Source: Luteolibacter flavescens (lineage in GTDB: Bacteria > Verrucomicrobiota > Verrucomicrobiia > Verrucomicrobiales > Akkermansiaceae). Taken from it: DNA of 64,000 nt. The position numbers and the translations under genes were made by a program. The stretch's first letter is position 1. Each line of letters starts with the position of its first letter. The notes under the pieces are model-generated. The model saw only the letters and a program-made list of their open reading frames with translations, had not been told where the DNA came from and made no database searches. Positions 1 to 11,200 of this stretch are shown piece by piece. The stretch spans positions 1-64,000 of the forward strand of contig NZ_JAPDDS010000018.1 in NCBI RefSeq assembly GCF_025950085.1, read 5' to 3'.

Positions 1-2
1 AT

Positions 3-392
3 CGGAGGATTCTCCAATGGTCGTGCGGCTCTGTACAGCCCAATTGCTCAACTTCAGTTAATTTTCAGACGGCTTCTGAGGGCCGGAACCGACAGGAGGT
101 ACCGCTGAGTGTCACAATCGAGGTGAAAGGATGCTGGAACGGAGAGATCGAAACCGGAGCCAAGGAGCAACTGATCGATGACTACCTGAGGCCCCACGGC
201 CGCACCCACGGGATTTTTCTGGTGGCATGGTTTCACAGCCCGGGGTTTGCAAAATTGGCACCCGTTCAGACATCAAAGCTGATGCATGCAGAACTTTCCG
301 ATGCGTATGGAACCGTGGCAAACTTTGTAGAACAGGCGAAAGTCGAAGGTTTCGAAGTCGAGCCATTTGTTCTCGACTGCAGATTGTCGTAG
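3..392 (+). CDS. C-terminal part of a larger protein, PD-(D/E)XK nuclease-like tail (partial)
   Basis: The reading frame is open to the left edge, so only the last 129 residues are visible and the start lies outside the window. The segment contains TIEVKGCWN (from about base 114) followed by KEQLIDDYL and HGIFLVAWF. The E-x-K pair followed by a conserved Q and a hydrophobic strand resembles the second half of a restriction-endonuclease-like (PD-(D/E)XK) core, as found at the C-terminus of some very large prokaryotic proteins. The upstream catalytic Asp is not visible. The first 35 or so residues (bases 3-110) look low in domain content, so an upstream frameshift or a different reading frame for that part cannot be excluded. 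The gene converges on recQ with 49 bases between the stops. The nuclease reading is an inference from motif shape only; the function of the whole protein is unknown. Confidence 0.55.
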   Translation, partial: RRILQWSCGSVQPNCSTSVNFQTASEGRNRQEVPLSVTIEVKGCWNGEIETGAKEQLIDDYLRPHGRTHGIFLVAWFHSPGFAKLAPVQTSKLMHAELSDAYGTVANFVEQAKVEGFEVEPFVLDCRLS

Positions 393-441
393 GCAAGATC
401 GCCGAGGCAGTAGTTCCGGCGGTTCTTCACGGGAGGATTCA

Positions 442-2622
<2,181 letters not shown>

Positions 2623-2752
2623 GAAGTCCTGTTAATGGTGATCTCCTGAACACTTCAAGCCCTTTCTTTCAGCGTTTTATGGGAAAAGTGTTGCCCGGCT
2701 TCTGGATTCCGTGCGACGCGATGCTCCCACGTCCGGCATTCTGGAATTGAAA

Positions 2753-2767
2753 TTAGAATAATTCTTG
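2753..2767. promoter_or_regulatory. PerR/Fur-like operator
   Basis: TTAGAATAATTCTTG is centred on a perfect AGAAT-A-ATTCT inverted repeat and matches the PerR box consensus TTATAATNATTATAA at most positions. It ends on the -35 element of the promoter of the Fur-family gene, so binding there would block transcription of the whole suf operon. Autoregulation by the adjacent Fur-family protein is an inference. Confidence 0.55.
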
Positions 2768-2792
2768 CTAATGGTCGACGCGGACCTAGCTT
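2765..2792 (+). promoter_or_regulatory. Promoter of the fur-like/suf operon
   Basis: TTGCTA (2765-2770), a 16-base spacer, then TAGCTT (2787-2792). The start codon lies only 12 bases after the -10 element. The same -10 hexamer and spacing occur before ileS (46791) and the YdeP-like gene (28542), which supports the call. Confidence 0.5.
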
Positions 2793-2804
2793 CCCGCCGC
2801 CCCG

Positions 2805-3230
2805 ATGGTCACCCATTCTCCAGACAGCCTGCCGGATGACATGCCTGCCGAGATTTCCGGCCTGCGCATGACCCGCCAGCGTTGGGAGGTCTATCGCCTG
2901 CTCATGGGCGAGCGGGACCACCCGACCGCGAATGACGTCTTCATGCGGATCAAGGACCGCCTGCCGAATATCTCGCTGGCCACGGTCTACAACTGCCTCG
3001 AGGCGCTGGTGCAGCACGGCGTGATCCGTCAGGTGAATTTCGACCGCGAGTCGTCCCGCTTCTGCCCGAATCTCGAGGAGCACGGGCACTTCCACGACAA
3101 GGCGAGCGGCAAGATCCACGACGTGACCTTCAAGCCGGGCGTGAATCTCGCCGACGTGCTCGTTCTCCCGCCCGGCGCCGTCGTCACCGGCGTCGAAATC
3201 ACTCTCCGCGGCGAATTGCCCGCCCTTTGA
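2805..3230 (+). CDS. Fur/PerR-family transcriptional regulator
   Basis: A 141-residue Fur-superfamily repressor. The winged-helix DNA-binding half includes [13 protein letters not shown] and the recognition-helix signature [14 protein letters not shown] (about residues 55-70). The dimerisation half is short and unusual. The usual HHHHxxC/D sensing segment reads [14 protein letters not shown], and there is no CxxC pair for structural zinc; only two cysteines are present. It is the first gene of the suf operon, 35 bases before sufC, and a PerR/Fur-like box overlaps its promoter. It therefore probably controls Fe-S cluster assembly in response to iron or peroxide. Family membership is clear; the signal it senses is not. 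Confidence 0.85.
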   Translation: MVTHSPDSLPDDMPAEISGLRMTRQRWEVYRLLMGERDHPTANDVFMRIKDRLPNISLATVYNCLEALVQHGVIRQVNFDRESSRFCPNLEEHGHFHDKASGKIHDVTFKPGVNLADVLVLPPGAVVTGVEITLRGELPAL

Positions 3231-3265
3231 AATCCCGAGTTTCAGATCCCGAATTTCCCATTCCC

Positions 3266-4024
3266 ATGTCCCTCGTCATCACCGACCTCCACGCGACCCT
3301 CGAAGACGGCACCGAGATCCTCAAGGGCGTCACCCTTGAAATCCCCGCCGGCGAAGTGCACGCCATCATGGGACCGAACGGTTCCGGCAAATCGACGCTG
3401 TCGAAAGTCATCGCCGGTCACGAGGGCTACGTCGTCACCGGCGGCACCGTGACCCTCGACGGGCAGGACATCTTCGAGATGTCCATCGACGAGCGTTCCC
3501 GCGCCGGCATCTTCCTCGCTTTCCAGTACCCGGCGGAAGTCCCCGGCGTCTCGAATGCGAATTTCATCCGCGCCGCCCTCCAATCGCGCATGCCGAAGGG
3601 CGAGGAACTCGATGCCGTGGCCTACTACAAGAGCCTCTACGCCCGCATGGACCTGCTGGAAATGGACCGCAAGTTCACCGCGCGCTCCGTCAACGAAGGC
3701 TTCTCCGGCGGTGAGAAGAAGCGCAACGAGATCCTCCAGATGATGATGCTGGAGCCGACCTACTGCATCCTGGACGAGACGGACTCCGGCCTCGACATCG
3801 ATGCGCTGAAGATCGTGGCGAAGGGCGTGAATGCCATGCGCTCCCCGGCCCGCGGCATGCTGCTCATCACCCACTACCAGCGCCTGCTGGACTACATCGC
3901 GCCGGACCACGTCCACGTGATGGCCGCCGGCAAGATCGTCCGCTCCGGCGGACCCGAGCTCGCGCTGGAGCTCGAAAAGAACGGCTACGATTTCCTGAAG
4001 GACGAAGCCCTCGTCTCCGCCTGA
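3266..4024 (+). CDS. sufC: Fe-S cluster assembly ATPase SufC
   Basis: A 252-residue cytoplasmic ABC-type ATPase that powers the SufBCD scaffold. Walker [10 protein letters not shown] is at residues 36-44, the ABC signature [10 protein letters not shown] near 145 and Walker [12 protein letters not shown] just after it. This is the normal SufC length. I chose the ATG at 3266 over the upstream in-frame ATG at 3227, because homology begins with MSLVITDLH and the upstream stretch would overlap the regulator. It is followed by sufB after 26 bases. Confident. Confidence 0.97.
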   Translation: MSLVITDLHATLEDGTEILKGVTLEIPAGEVHAIMGPNGSGKSTLSKVIAGHEGYVVTGGTVTLDGQDIFEMSIDERSRAGIFLAFQYPAEVPGVSNANFIRAALQSRMPKGEELDAVAYYKSLYARMDLLEMDRKFTARSVNEGFSGGEKKRNEILQMMMLEPTYCILDETDSGLDIDALKIVAKGVNAMRSPARGMLLITHYQRLLDYIAPDHVHVMAAGKIVRSGGPELALELEKNGYDFLKDEALVSA

Positions 4025-4050
4025 TCCCACTTCAAATTTCCTCGCCCGCC

Positions 4051-5487
4051 ATGTCCTACGACGCATCCACCACCATCGACGCGGATACCCGCGAGGCGAT
4101 CGACATCGACCGCACCAAGGGCGACTTCAGTTTCCCGGAGCGGCACAAGTTCGACGCCGGCCGCGGCCTCACCGAGCGCACCGTTGACTACATCAGCGAT
4201 GTGAAGGGCGAGCCGCAGTGGATCCGCGACTTCCGCCAGAAGGCGCTCAAGGTCTTCCGCGAGAAGCCGATGCCCACGAACTGGGCGACGAAGGACTTGG
4301 ACAACATCGACTTCGACATCATCCGCTACTACCTCTCGGATGGTGAGAAGCCGAAGCGCTCGTGGGACGAGGTGCCGGAGGAAGTGCTGAGGACCTTCGA
4401 GCGTCTCGGTATCCCGGAGCAGGAGCGTGCCTTCCTCGCCGGTGTGGAGGCCCAGTACGACTCCGAGGCGGCCTACTCCAACATGAAGGAGGAGCTGACC
4501 AAGCAGGGCGTCATCTTCGTGAACTCCACGGAAGGCCTGAAGAACCACGAGGAGATCTTCCGCCCGTGGTTCGGCAAGGTGATCCCCACGGGTGACAACA
4601 AGTTTTCCGCGCTGAACAGCGCCGTCTTCTCCGGTGGCTCCTTCATCTACATCCCGAAGGGCGTGAAGCTGAAGCAGCCGCTGCAGGCCTACTTCCGGAT
4701 CAACTCAGAGAACTTCGGCCAGTTCGAGCGCACGCTCATCATCGCGGACGAGGGTGCCGAGGTGATGTACATGGAAGGCTGCACCGCGCCGAAATTCGAG
4801 ACCTCCACGCTGCACTCCGCCGTGGTGGAGCTGGTCGCGCTGAAGGGCGCGAAGATCCAGTACGTGACCGTGCAAAACTGGAGCAGCAACGTTTTCAACC
4901 TCGTCACCAAGCGCGGCCTCGCGATGGAAGACGCCGAGGTCCGCTGGATCGACTGCAACATCGGCAGCCGCCTGACGATGAAGTATCCCGGCGTCATCAT
5001 GAAGGGCGAGCGCGCCCGCGGCGAGGTGATCTCCATCGCCCTCGCGAACACCGGACAGCACCAGGACACCGGCGCGAAGATGATCCACGCCGCGAACAAC
5101 ACGACCTCGAACGTCGTGTCGAAGTCCATCTCCGTCGGCCAGGGCCGCTCCACCTACCGCGGCCAGGTCCACATCCCGAAGCACCTCAAGGGCTGCAAGA
5201 ACAACACCGAGTGCGACGCCCTGCTCATCAACACGCGCAGCCGCACGGACACCTACCCGGCGATCACGGTGAAGGGCAACCAGCACGCGACGCAGCACGA
5301 GGCATCCGTCTCGCAGGTGTCCGAGGAAATGCTCTTCTACATGCAGCAGCGCGGCCTCTCCGAAGGCGCCGCGATGTCGCTCGCCGTGAACGGCTTCATC
5401 AACGACCTCGTCCGCGAGTTCCCGATGGAATACTCCGTCGAGCTCAAGCGCCTGATCGACCTCGAGATGGAGGGTTCGGTCGGCTAA
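4051..5487 (+). CDS. sufB: Fe-S cluster assembly scaffold protein SufB
   Basis: A 478-residue beta-helix scaffold protein that builds [4Fe-4S] clusters with SufC and SufD. The length matches the family. The essential C-terminal cysteine corresponding to E. coli Cys405 is present as C388 in the context NNTECDALL. It follows sufC by 26 bases. Only 11 bases separate its stop codon from the start of the hicB-like gene, so the toxin-antitoxin pair probably shares the suf transcript. Confidence 0.97.
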   Translation: MSYDASTTIDADTREAIDIDRTKGDFSFPERHKFDAGRGLTERTVDYISDVKGEPQWIRDFRQKALKVFREKPMPTNWATKDLDNIDFDIIRYYLSDGEKPKRSWDEVPEEVLRTFERLGIPEQERAFLAGVEAQYDSEAAYSNMKEELTKQGVIFVNSTEGLKNHEEIFRPWFGKVIPTGDNKFSALNSAVFSGGSFIYIPKGVKLKQPLQAYFRINSENFGQFERTLIIADEGAEVMYMEGCTAPKFETSTLHSAVVELVALKGAKIQYVTVQNWSSNVFNLVTKRGLAMEDAEVRWIDCNIGSRLTMKYPGVIMKGERARGEVISIALANTGQHQDTGAKMIHAANNTTSNVVSKSISVGQGRSTYRGQVHIPKHLKGCKNNTECDALLINTRSRTDTYPAITVKGNQHATQHEASVSQVSEEMLFYMQQRGLSEGAAMSLAVNGFINDLVREFPMEYSVELKRLIDLEMEGSVG

Positions 5488-5498
5488 ATCTCGATTTC

Positions 5499-5687
5499 AT
5501 GAAAGCGACTTTCACCTACTGGCAGGATGGCGGGCAGTTCGTCGGATTTCTCGACGATTATCCCGAGTATCAAACCCAAGGTGAATCGCTGGAAGATCTC
5601 AAGGAACACCTCATCGACCTCTACAAGGATCTCTCGACCGATGCGATTCCCGGTGTCCGTCATCGAGGCGAACTGGTGATCGCATGA
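5499..5687 (+). CDS. hicB: HicB-family antitoxin
   Basis: A 62-residue protein with the HicB partial RNase-H fold pattern: FTYWQDGGQFVGFLDDYPEY, then GESLEDLKEHLIDLYKDL. This is typical of short HicB antitoxins that lack a C-terminal DNA-binding domain, so it probably cannot repress its own promoter. The stop overlaps the start of the next gene in an ATGA (5684-5687), the usual coupling of a HicBA pair in antitoxin-first order. It sits between sufB and sufD, which is unusual. Confidence 0.88.
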   Translation: MKATFTYWQDGGQFVGFLDDYPEYQTQGESLEDLKEHLIDLYKDLSTDAIPGVRHRGELVIA

Positions 5688-5857
5688 AACGGGCGGACCT
5701 CATCAAGAAGCTCACCGATCTTGGTTGCGAATTGATCCGCCACGGCGGCAAGCACGACTGGTATCAGAACATGACCACGAAGGTCTGCCAGCCAGTGCCA
5801 CGCCACCGGGAGATCAACGAGAACCTCGCGAAGTCGATCATCAAGAAACTGTCCTGA
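5684..5857 (+). CDS. hicA: HicA-family mRNA interferase toxin
   Basis: A 57-residue protein that is easily missed because of its size. It begins MKRADLIKKLTDLGCELIR and carries the HicA active-site region GGKHDWY with the conserved histidine, then VPRHREINENLAKSIIKKL, the standard HicA C-terminal helix. HicA toxins have a double-stranded-RNA-binding fold and cleave mRNA; the HicB partner blocks the active site. The ORF starts inside the stop codon of hicB and ends 47 bases before the ATG of sufD. Family assignment is strong; activity is inferred. Confidence 0.88.
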   Translation: MKRADLIKKLTDLGCELIRHGGKHDWYQNMTTKVCQPVPRHREINENLAKSIIKKLS

Positions 5858-5904
5858 CCGGCCCATCCGAGGCCTTTCTCTTTACCGCTCTCCAACTTTT
5901 TCCG

Positions 5905-7212
5905 ATGCCCGCCGTGCTCGAACATCCCGCCTCCCTGCTCGAATCCGCTCCCGAGACGCCCGCCGCTTTTCCCGCTTGGTTCGCCGAGCGCCAGCGTGCC
6001 GCGTGGCAGCGCTTCCTTGAAACGCCGACGCCGAAGCGCGGTGACGAGGCGTGGCGCTTCTCCAGCTACAAGCAGCTTGATTTCTCCGGCATCGCCCGTG
6101 CCTCGGCGGAGGCTCCGGCGGACGTGGTGACGCGCTCGCAGGGCGTGGAGGCTCCGGCGGCGAAGTTCGTCTTCGCGAACGAGCAGCTCCTTCACTCCGG
6201 GTCGCAGCTTCCGGAGGGCGTCGTCTGCCTTCCCCTGGCCGACGCGCTCGTCTCGCATGGCGATCTCGTCCGCGAGCACTTCATGAAGCAGGACACGCGT
6301 CTCGGCTCGGCCAAGTGGACCGCGCTGCATGAGGCGAACCTGCGCAACGGTCTCTTCGTCCACGTCCCCGCGGGCGTGGAGGTCGAGGGCACCATCGAGG
6401 TCTTCCACTGGATCAGCGGCGACGGCGTGGCGATCTTCCCGCACACGCTCATCGTGACCGGCGCGAATGCCAAGGTGCGCGTGGCCGATTACTTCCAGTC
6501 CGCCAATGATGACGGCAAGGGACTCTGCATCGCGGTGAACGACCTCATCGCCGGCGAGGGTTCGAAGCTCGACTACGTCGCCATCCAGGCCTTCAACGAG
6601 AAGTCGAAGGTGATCCAGGTGAACGAGACCGGCGTGGCCAAGGATGCCTCCGCCATCGGCTTCATCCTGAATACCGGCGCGGCATGGGCGCGCAATGAAT
6701 CGCTGAGCCGCCTCGAGGGCGAGGGCTCGCGCTCCGACATGCTTTCCGTGAGCATCCCCGCCCGCGAGCAGGAGTACGACCAGCGCACCTTCCAGCACCA
6801 CGTCTCCCCGGGTGCCTACAGCGACCTTCTCTACAAGAACTCGTTGTACGATGAATCTCGTACCATTTTCTCCGGCCTTATCTTCGTGGACGAGGGTGCC
6901 CACCGCACCGATGCCTACCAGACCTGCCGGAATCTCTTCATGAGCGACGAGGCGGAGGCGAACTCCATGCCCGGCCTGGAGATCAATGCCGACGACGTGA
7001 AGTGCTCGCACGGCAGCACCAGCGCCCAGATCGACGAGAGCGAGATCTTCTACCTCCGCGCCCGCGGCATCGACCCGGTGCGCGCCCGCCAGCTCATCGC
7101 CCGCGGATTCTCCGTGGAAGTCATCGAGCGCCTCGCCGACGAGAAGGTGGAGGAAGTGGTTCTGCGCTTCCTCGACGACAAGTTCGCGCACATCGCCGGT
7201 GGCGGTGCGTGA
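5905..7212 (+). CDS. sufD: Fe-S cluster assembly protein SufD
   Basis: A 435-residue SufB paralogue that pairs with SufB and SufC to form the SufBC2D scaffold. The C-terminal core contains ADDVKCSHGST, with H369 matching the histidine of E. coli SufD implicated in cluster assembly and iron entry. The ATG at 5905 gives the normal length; the in-frame extension upstream to 5725 would run through hicA and is rejected. It is the last gene of the operon. A GC-rich hairpin follows at 7276. Confidence 0.95.
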   Translation: MPAVLEHPASLLESAPETPAAFPAWFAERQRAAWQRFLETPTPKRGDEAWRFSSYKQLDFSGIARASAEAPADVVTRSQGVEAPAAKFVFANEQLLHSGSQLPEGVVCLPLADALVSHGDLVREHFMKQDTRLGSAKWTALHEANLRNGLFVHVPAGVEVEGTIEVFHWISGDGVAIFPHTLIVTGANAKVRVADYFQSANDDGKGLCIAVNDLIAGEGSKLDYVAIQAFNEKSKVIQVNETGVAKDASAIGFILNTGAAWARNESLSRLEGEGSRSDMLSVSIPAREQEYDQRTFQHHVSPGAYSDLLYKNSLYDESRTIFSGLIFVDEGAHRTDAYQTCRNLFMSDEAEANSMPGLEINADDVKCSHGSTSAQIDESEIFYLRARGIDPVRARQLIARGFSVEVIERLADEKVEEVVLRFLDDKFAHIAGGGA

Positions 7213-7275
7213 GTGAGGCGTCAGCGACGGCTGGGATGCCCGGTTGATCCGCGCGAGAAGGTGAGGATGCAGGTG

Positions 7276-7299
7276 CCCTTTTCCTAGCCAGGAAAGGGG
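7276..7299 (+). terminator. Hairpin after sufD, possible terminator
   Basis: CCCTTTTCCT (7276-7285) and AGGAAAGGGG (7290-7299) form a stem of about ten pairs with a four-base loop. There is no run of T after it, so termination would be weak or factor-assisted. Confidence 0.35.
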
Positions 7300-7436
7300 A
7301 GGAAGGAGCTGGCGGCAGCAGGAAATCATTTCCCGCGATTTTTCCGTCAGGCGTCAGGAGCAGCGGACACTACACCCGCGGAAGGTCCCTCGTGGGCCGG
7401 TTCCGTCGGAAAAAAATCCTACCTCCTGAGAAAACC

Positions 7437-8141
7437 ATGCTTCGAAATTCCCTTCTCCTCGCCGCCGTGTCCGGCCTGACCGCATCGGCCGGTGCGGCCA
7501 CCGTGAGCATCAATATCGTCGGCGGTGCCGGTGCGTCCGGCACCCTCGCGACCACGGACGTAGCCGGTGTGGTGCCTGCCGCGAATTGGAACAACGTCAT
7601 CGCCACCGCCGGCGTCGACAATGCCGCCACCCCGCTCGTCGACTCCACCGGGGCGGCGTCCGGCATCTCCGTCTCGTGGACGAATATCGGGCCATACCAG
7701 ATCAATACCGGCAATTCCACGCCGAACCACACGATGTTCAACGGCTACCTCGACAACTTCGAGGGCCTGCGGACGGTCAGCTTCACCGGCCTGAATGCCG
7801 GGCTGACCTACAGCTTCTACCTCTACTCGGACGGTGACAATGGCACCAATTCACGCCGGGGCTTCTTCACCATGGGCGGCACCACCACCGTCATCACGGA
7901 TGCATCGGGGAACTTCGACGGCACTTTCGTCGAGGTCCCGACGGGCACGACCGGTGTTGGAAATTACACCGTCTTCACCCTCAGCGGATCGTCCAGCTAC
8001 GACCTCACTTTCCGCGGGACGCTGGAAGATGACCTGCCGCGCGCCGCGCTGAATGGCATCCAGATCGTGCAGGTGCCGGAGGCGTCCACCCTGTTGCTCG
8101 GCTTGCTGGGACTGGTCCCGGTGATCCGCCGCCGCCGCTGA
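7437..8141 (+). CDS. Exported protein with PEP-CTERM-like sorting signal
   Basis: A 234-residue secreted protein. It has an N-terminal signal peptide (MLRNSLLLAAVSGLTASAGAA), then a beta-rich body with repeated Gly/Thr/Ser. The tail starts with VPEAS and continues as a hydrophobic stretch ending in VIRRRR, the three-part pattern of PEP-CTERM proteins processed by exosortase; VPEAS replaces the commoner VPEPS. The protein is paralogous to the one at 12082, sharing SINxVGxAGAxG, AGVV, NNV and the YLYSDG motif. The ATG at 7437 is chosen over an upstream in-frame start because the signal peptide begins there. The function of the body domain is unknown. Confidence 0.85.
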   Translation: MLRNSLLLAAVSGLTASAGAATVSINIVGGAGASGTLATTDVAGVVPAANWNNVIATAGVDNAATPLVDSTGAASGISVSWTNIGPYQINTGNSTPNHTMFNGYLDNFEGLRTVSFTGLNAGLTYSFYLYSDGDNGTNSRRGFFTMGGTTTVITDASGNFDGTFVEVPTGTTGVGNYTVFTLSGSSSYDLTFRGTLEDDLPRAALNGIQIVQVPEASTLLLGLLGLVPVIRRRR

Positions 8142-8172
8142 TCTCCACTGCTCGCAAACCTGCGCGAATCAT

Positions 8173-8206
8173 GGCCTCCGTTCCGCATCCGGGACGGAGG
8201 CCTTTT
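8173..8206 (+). terminator. Rho-independent terminator
   Basis: GGCCTCCGT (8173-8181) pairs with ACGGAGGCC (8194-8202), with three more pairs inside, and is followed by TTTT. It lies 32 bases after the PEP-CTERM gene and just before the convergent end of the GH97 gene. Confidence 0.85.
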
Positions 8207-8217
8207 CATCGTGCCGC

Positions 8218-11200
8218 TCAGCGCAGGATCTGGAGGCGGTAGAATTTCCTCACCGGCAGCGGCGAGGTCTCATCGCGATAGGCGAGCCTGCGCGACCCGG
8301 CGGGTGCGGCACCTTGGTCGGCCTGCACTGTCGTGGTGACGGGCGTCCATTCATCCAGATCGTCCGAGGCGAGGAGGGTCACTTCCAGCATCCCGTCATC
8401 CAGCACGTCCGCCATCACCACCGTGCCCGCGCTGCTCTGGCTGGCGATCCATGGGGCGGAGACCACGGCGTATTCGATGCCATTCAGGATGCCATCGCCA
8501 TCCGCATCATCCTGAAATCCTGTTCCGGCGGCACCCGGCGTGTAGCCCGCGGAGAGCAGCCAGGCGCGGTAGGAATCCACAGCCTGCACCTCCGCGGAGT
8601 TCGGGCTTTCCACGCCATCCACGGACATGGTGGAGACGACGTAGAAAAACGGCGCACCCGCGGCGAGGCCCGGGTCGGTGAAAGAGTCGCCGGCCACCGC
8701 ATCGCCCACCACGGTGTAGGGTCCGCCCGCGGTGGAGGAGCGCTTCACTCGATACGATTGCGCGGAGGCGATGGGCGTCCAGCGCAGCAGAGCGGAGGAC
8801 CCGTCGCGCGAGGCCTTGATGTTCCCGGGAGCGGGCGGCACGCCGGGCGGGTGGAAGCTCACTTCGGCCACGTTGCACCAGCCATTCGCAGCCGAGAGGT
8901 AGCGCAGGTAGCGGAAGGCCTGCGCGTTCGTCACCGGTACCACGGTGTAGATGCCTTCCGGCGGTTGGGTGGTGACGGTCGCCAGTGTGACGGCGTCGCT
9001 GAAGTTGGCCTGGTTCGCGCCTTGGAAGACACCGCCGGTCATGCGGGCGGACCAGCCGTCGCGCGGGTGAAAGCGGATCCCGCGGACACGGCTGGCTCCG
9101 GTCGCACCCAGGTCCAGGCCGGCCCATGCGCCGCTCGCCACATTCGCGTCGAAGAAGGTCGCCACGTCGCCGTCGAAGACCTTGTCGCGAGTGTTCGCTG
9201 AATTCTGGAAGGACCCGGCGGTGCCGATGACCGTGCCGGTCAGGGCCGCGCCGAGAACCGGGCGAGGCGGCAGCGCGACGGACGTCTCGATCGCCCCGGA
9301 TCGCACGCCGTTCCCGCCCACGGCCACGATGCGGAAGGTCGCCGCCGCTTCCTCGCCCATGCGGTTGGTGGTGATGGGAAATGAGGTCGCGTCCGTCACG
9401 CCGTGCCACAGCAGCTCTCCGGTCAGCCCGTTCTTCTGGTAGATCGCGTAGTGCGATGGATTTCCCGGCGCGGCGGTCCAGAGCAGGGTGCCCGTGAGCG
9501 AGTCCAGGCCGGTGACGGCGAGGTTTTCCATGCGGAAGTCCGACGCCGCGGCCATGGGCGGGAGCGGGGCATTGAAGAGCGACAGTCCACCGATCTTCAT
9601 CGTGTAGCCCGTGACCGGGACCGCGCTGCTGAAGCGCAGGAAGATCCCGCCCAGCCTGCGGCCCGCGTGGGCGGCGAGCGGGAAGTCCGCCTGCTCCCAC
9701 CCGGCCGAGGTAGCCGCGGGCACAGGGATCATCACGGGCGTGCCGGGTGCATCGGTGAAGCGCAGGCCGAGCTCCATGCCGCTCGCGGCACCGGCGGTGC
9801 CACGCTTGTAGGCGAGCTTCAGATGCGTGGCTGCAGTCACCGCCACGTCGGTGGTGTAGAGCGCGAGATCCTGCGCGGCGGAGAGATCACCGCTCACCCT
9901 CACGGAGGTGCCTCCCTGCCACGCATCGGTCCCGCCGAAGGATGCCGCGACGCCGCTGCCGGTCATCGACCACAGGGCATCGGGCAGGCGGTCTTCCAGG
10001 AGCGGGCTGGCCCACGCCTGGGTGGAGAGCACCACGCCGTCCTCGGCATAGATGCTGCCACGTCCCGTCTGAAAGGATGTCGAGAATGGCAGCGTCGCGA
10101 CCGGTGTGGCGGACGGGACACTGAAGCGTGCGACAAAGCCACCGCTGGCCGAGGTCGCGACCGGCAGCGGTGTCGCGCCGTCCACCTGGCGATACTCCAT
10201 CACCGTCGCGCCATCGCGGATGATCTCGGCCTGATAGGTCGTGCCCGGAGTGAGGAAGGAGAGGTCGAGCGTCCAGTTGCGCGCGACGCCGCTGTTCATG
10301 ATCGAGACGAACCAGTCATTCCCGGTTCGGCGGGCCATCGCGCACGACTCGCCGATCTCGGTGCCAGGTAGCACCTTTGTCTCGTCCCAGAGGCAGGGGA
10401 TGCGCTTGATCACCGGGGCGAAGGGGCTCTGCGCCATGCGGTCGCCGCGCTCGGCGTAGGTGATGAGCGGCCCTGCCATGTTGGCGATGCTGGCGATCTC
10501 GAAGGCCTGCGTCTGTCCGCCCTGCAGCGTGCCCTGCAGACCCAGCGGCGTATAGTCCGCCGGTCCCGCGAGCAGGCGGGTCAGCGGGATGTAGGAAGTC
10601 GTCAGCGCGTCGGGAAAGGACTCCTTTCCGTAAACGGCCTCGATGTTGAGCAGGTTCGGATAGGTGCGGAATTGCCCCATCGGCTTCACCGTGCCGTGGA
10701 GATTCACCACCAGCCCGTGGGCGGCGGCGTCCTTCAGGATGTCCTCGATGAGCTTCACGCGCTCCTTCGCCGCCGGGGTCACCGCGGTGAAGTCGAAGAA
10801 GTCCGCCTTGATCCCGCTCACGCCGGCCTGCTGGAGCCGTCCGAAGAAGGTCGCCCGCTGCGCCCGGGTCTGGATGTCGTGGGAGCGTGTCCACACCATG
10901 ACCTTCACGCCGATGCCAGAGGAGTAGTCCACGATGTCCTCGATCTCCGGCCACGGGTTGCCGCCGTTCCATGCCGCCCAGCCTTCGTCGATCGTGTTGT
11001 ATTCGAAGCCCAGCCTGCTCGCCCACAGCGACTCGGTCTTCGAGTTCGCCGGGGTGATGCCGCCGGGGAAGCGCGACATCCAGTCCCACACCGAGCGGCC
11101 CGGCTGCTCCCACGCGGTGGCCGCGCCATCGGGGAAGAGCGCCGGGTCCGGTGGCGGGGCGACGGCTTCGACGATGTCGCTGTTCACCAGCGCTTCGAGA

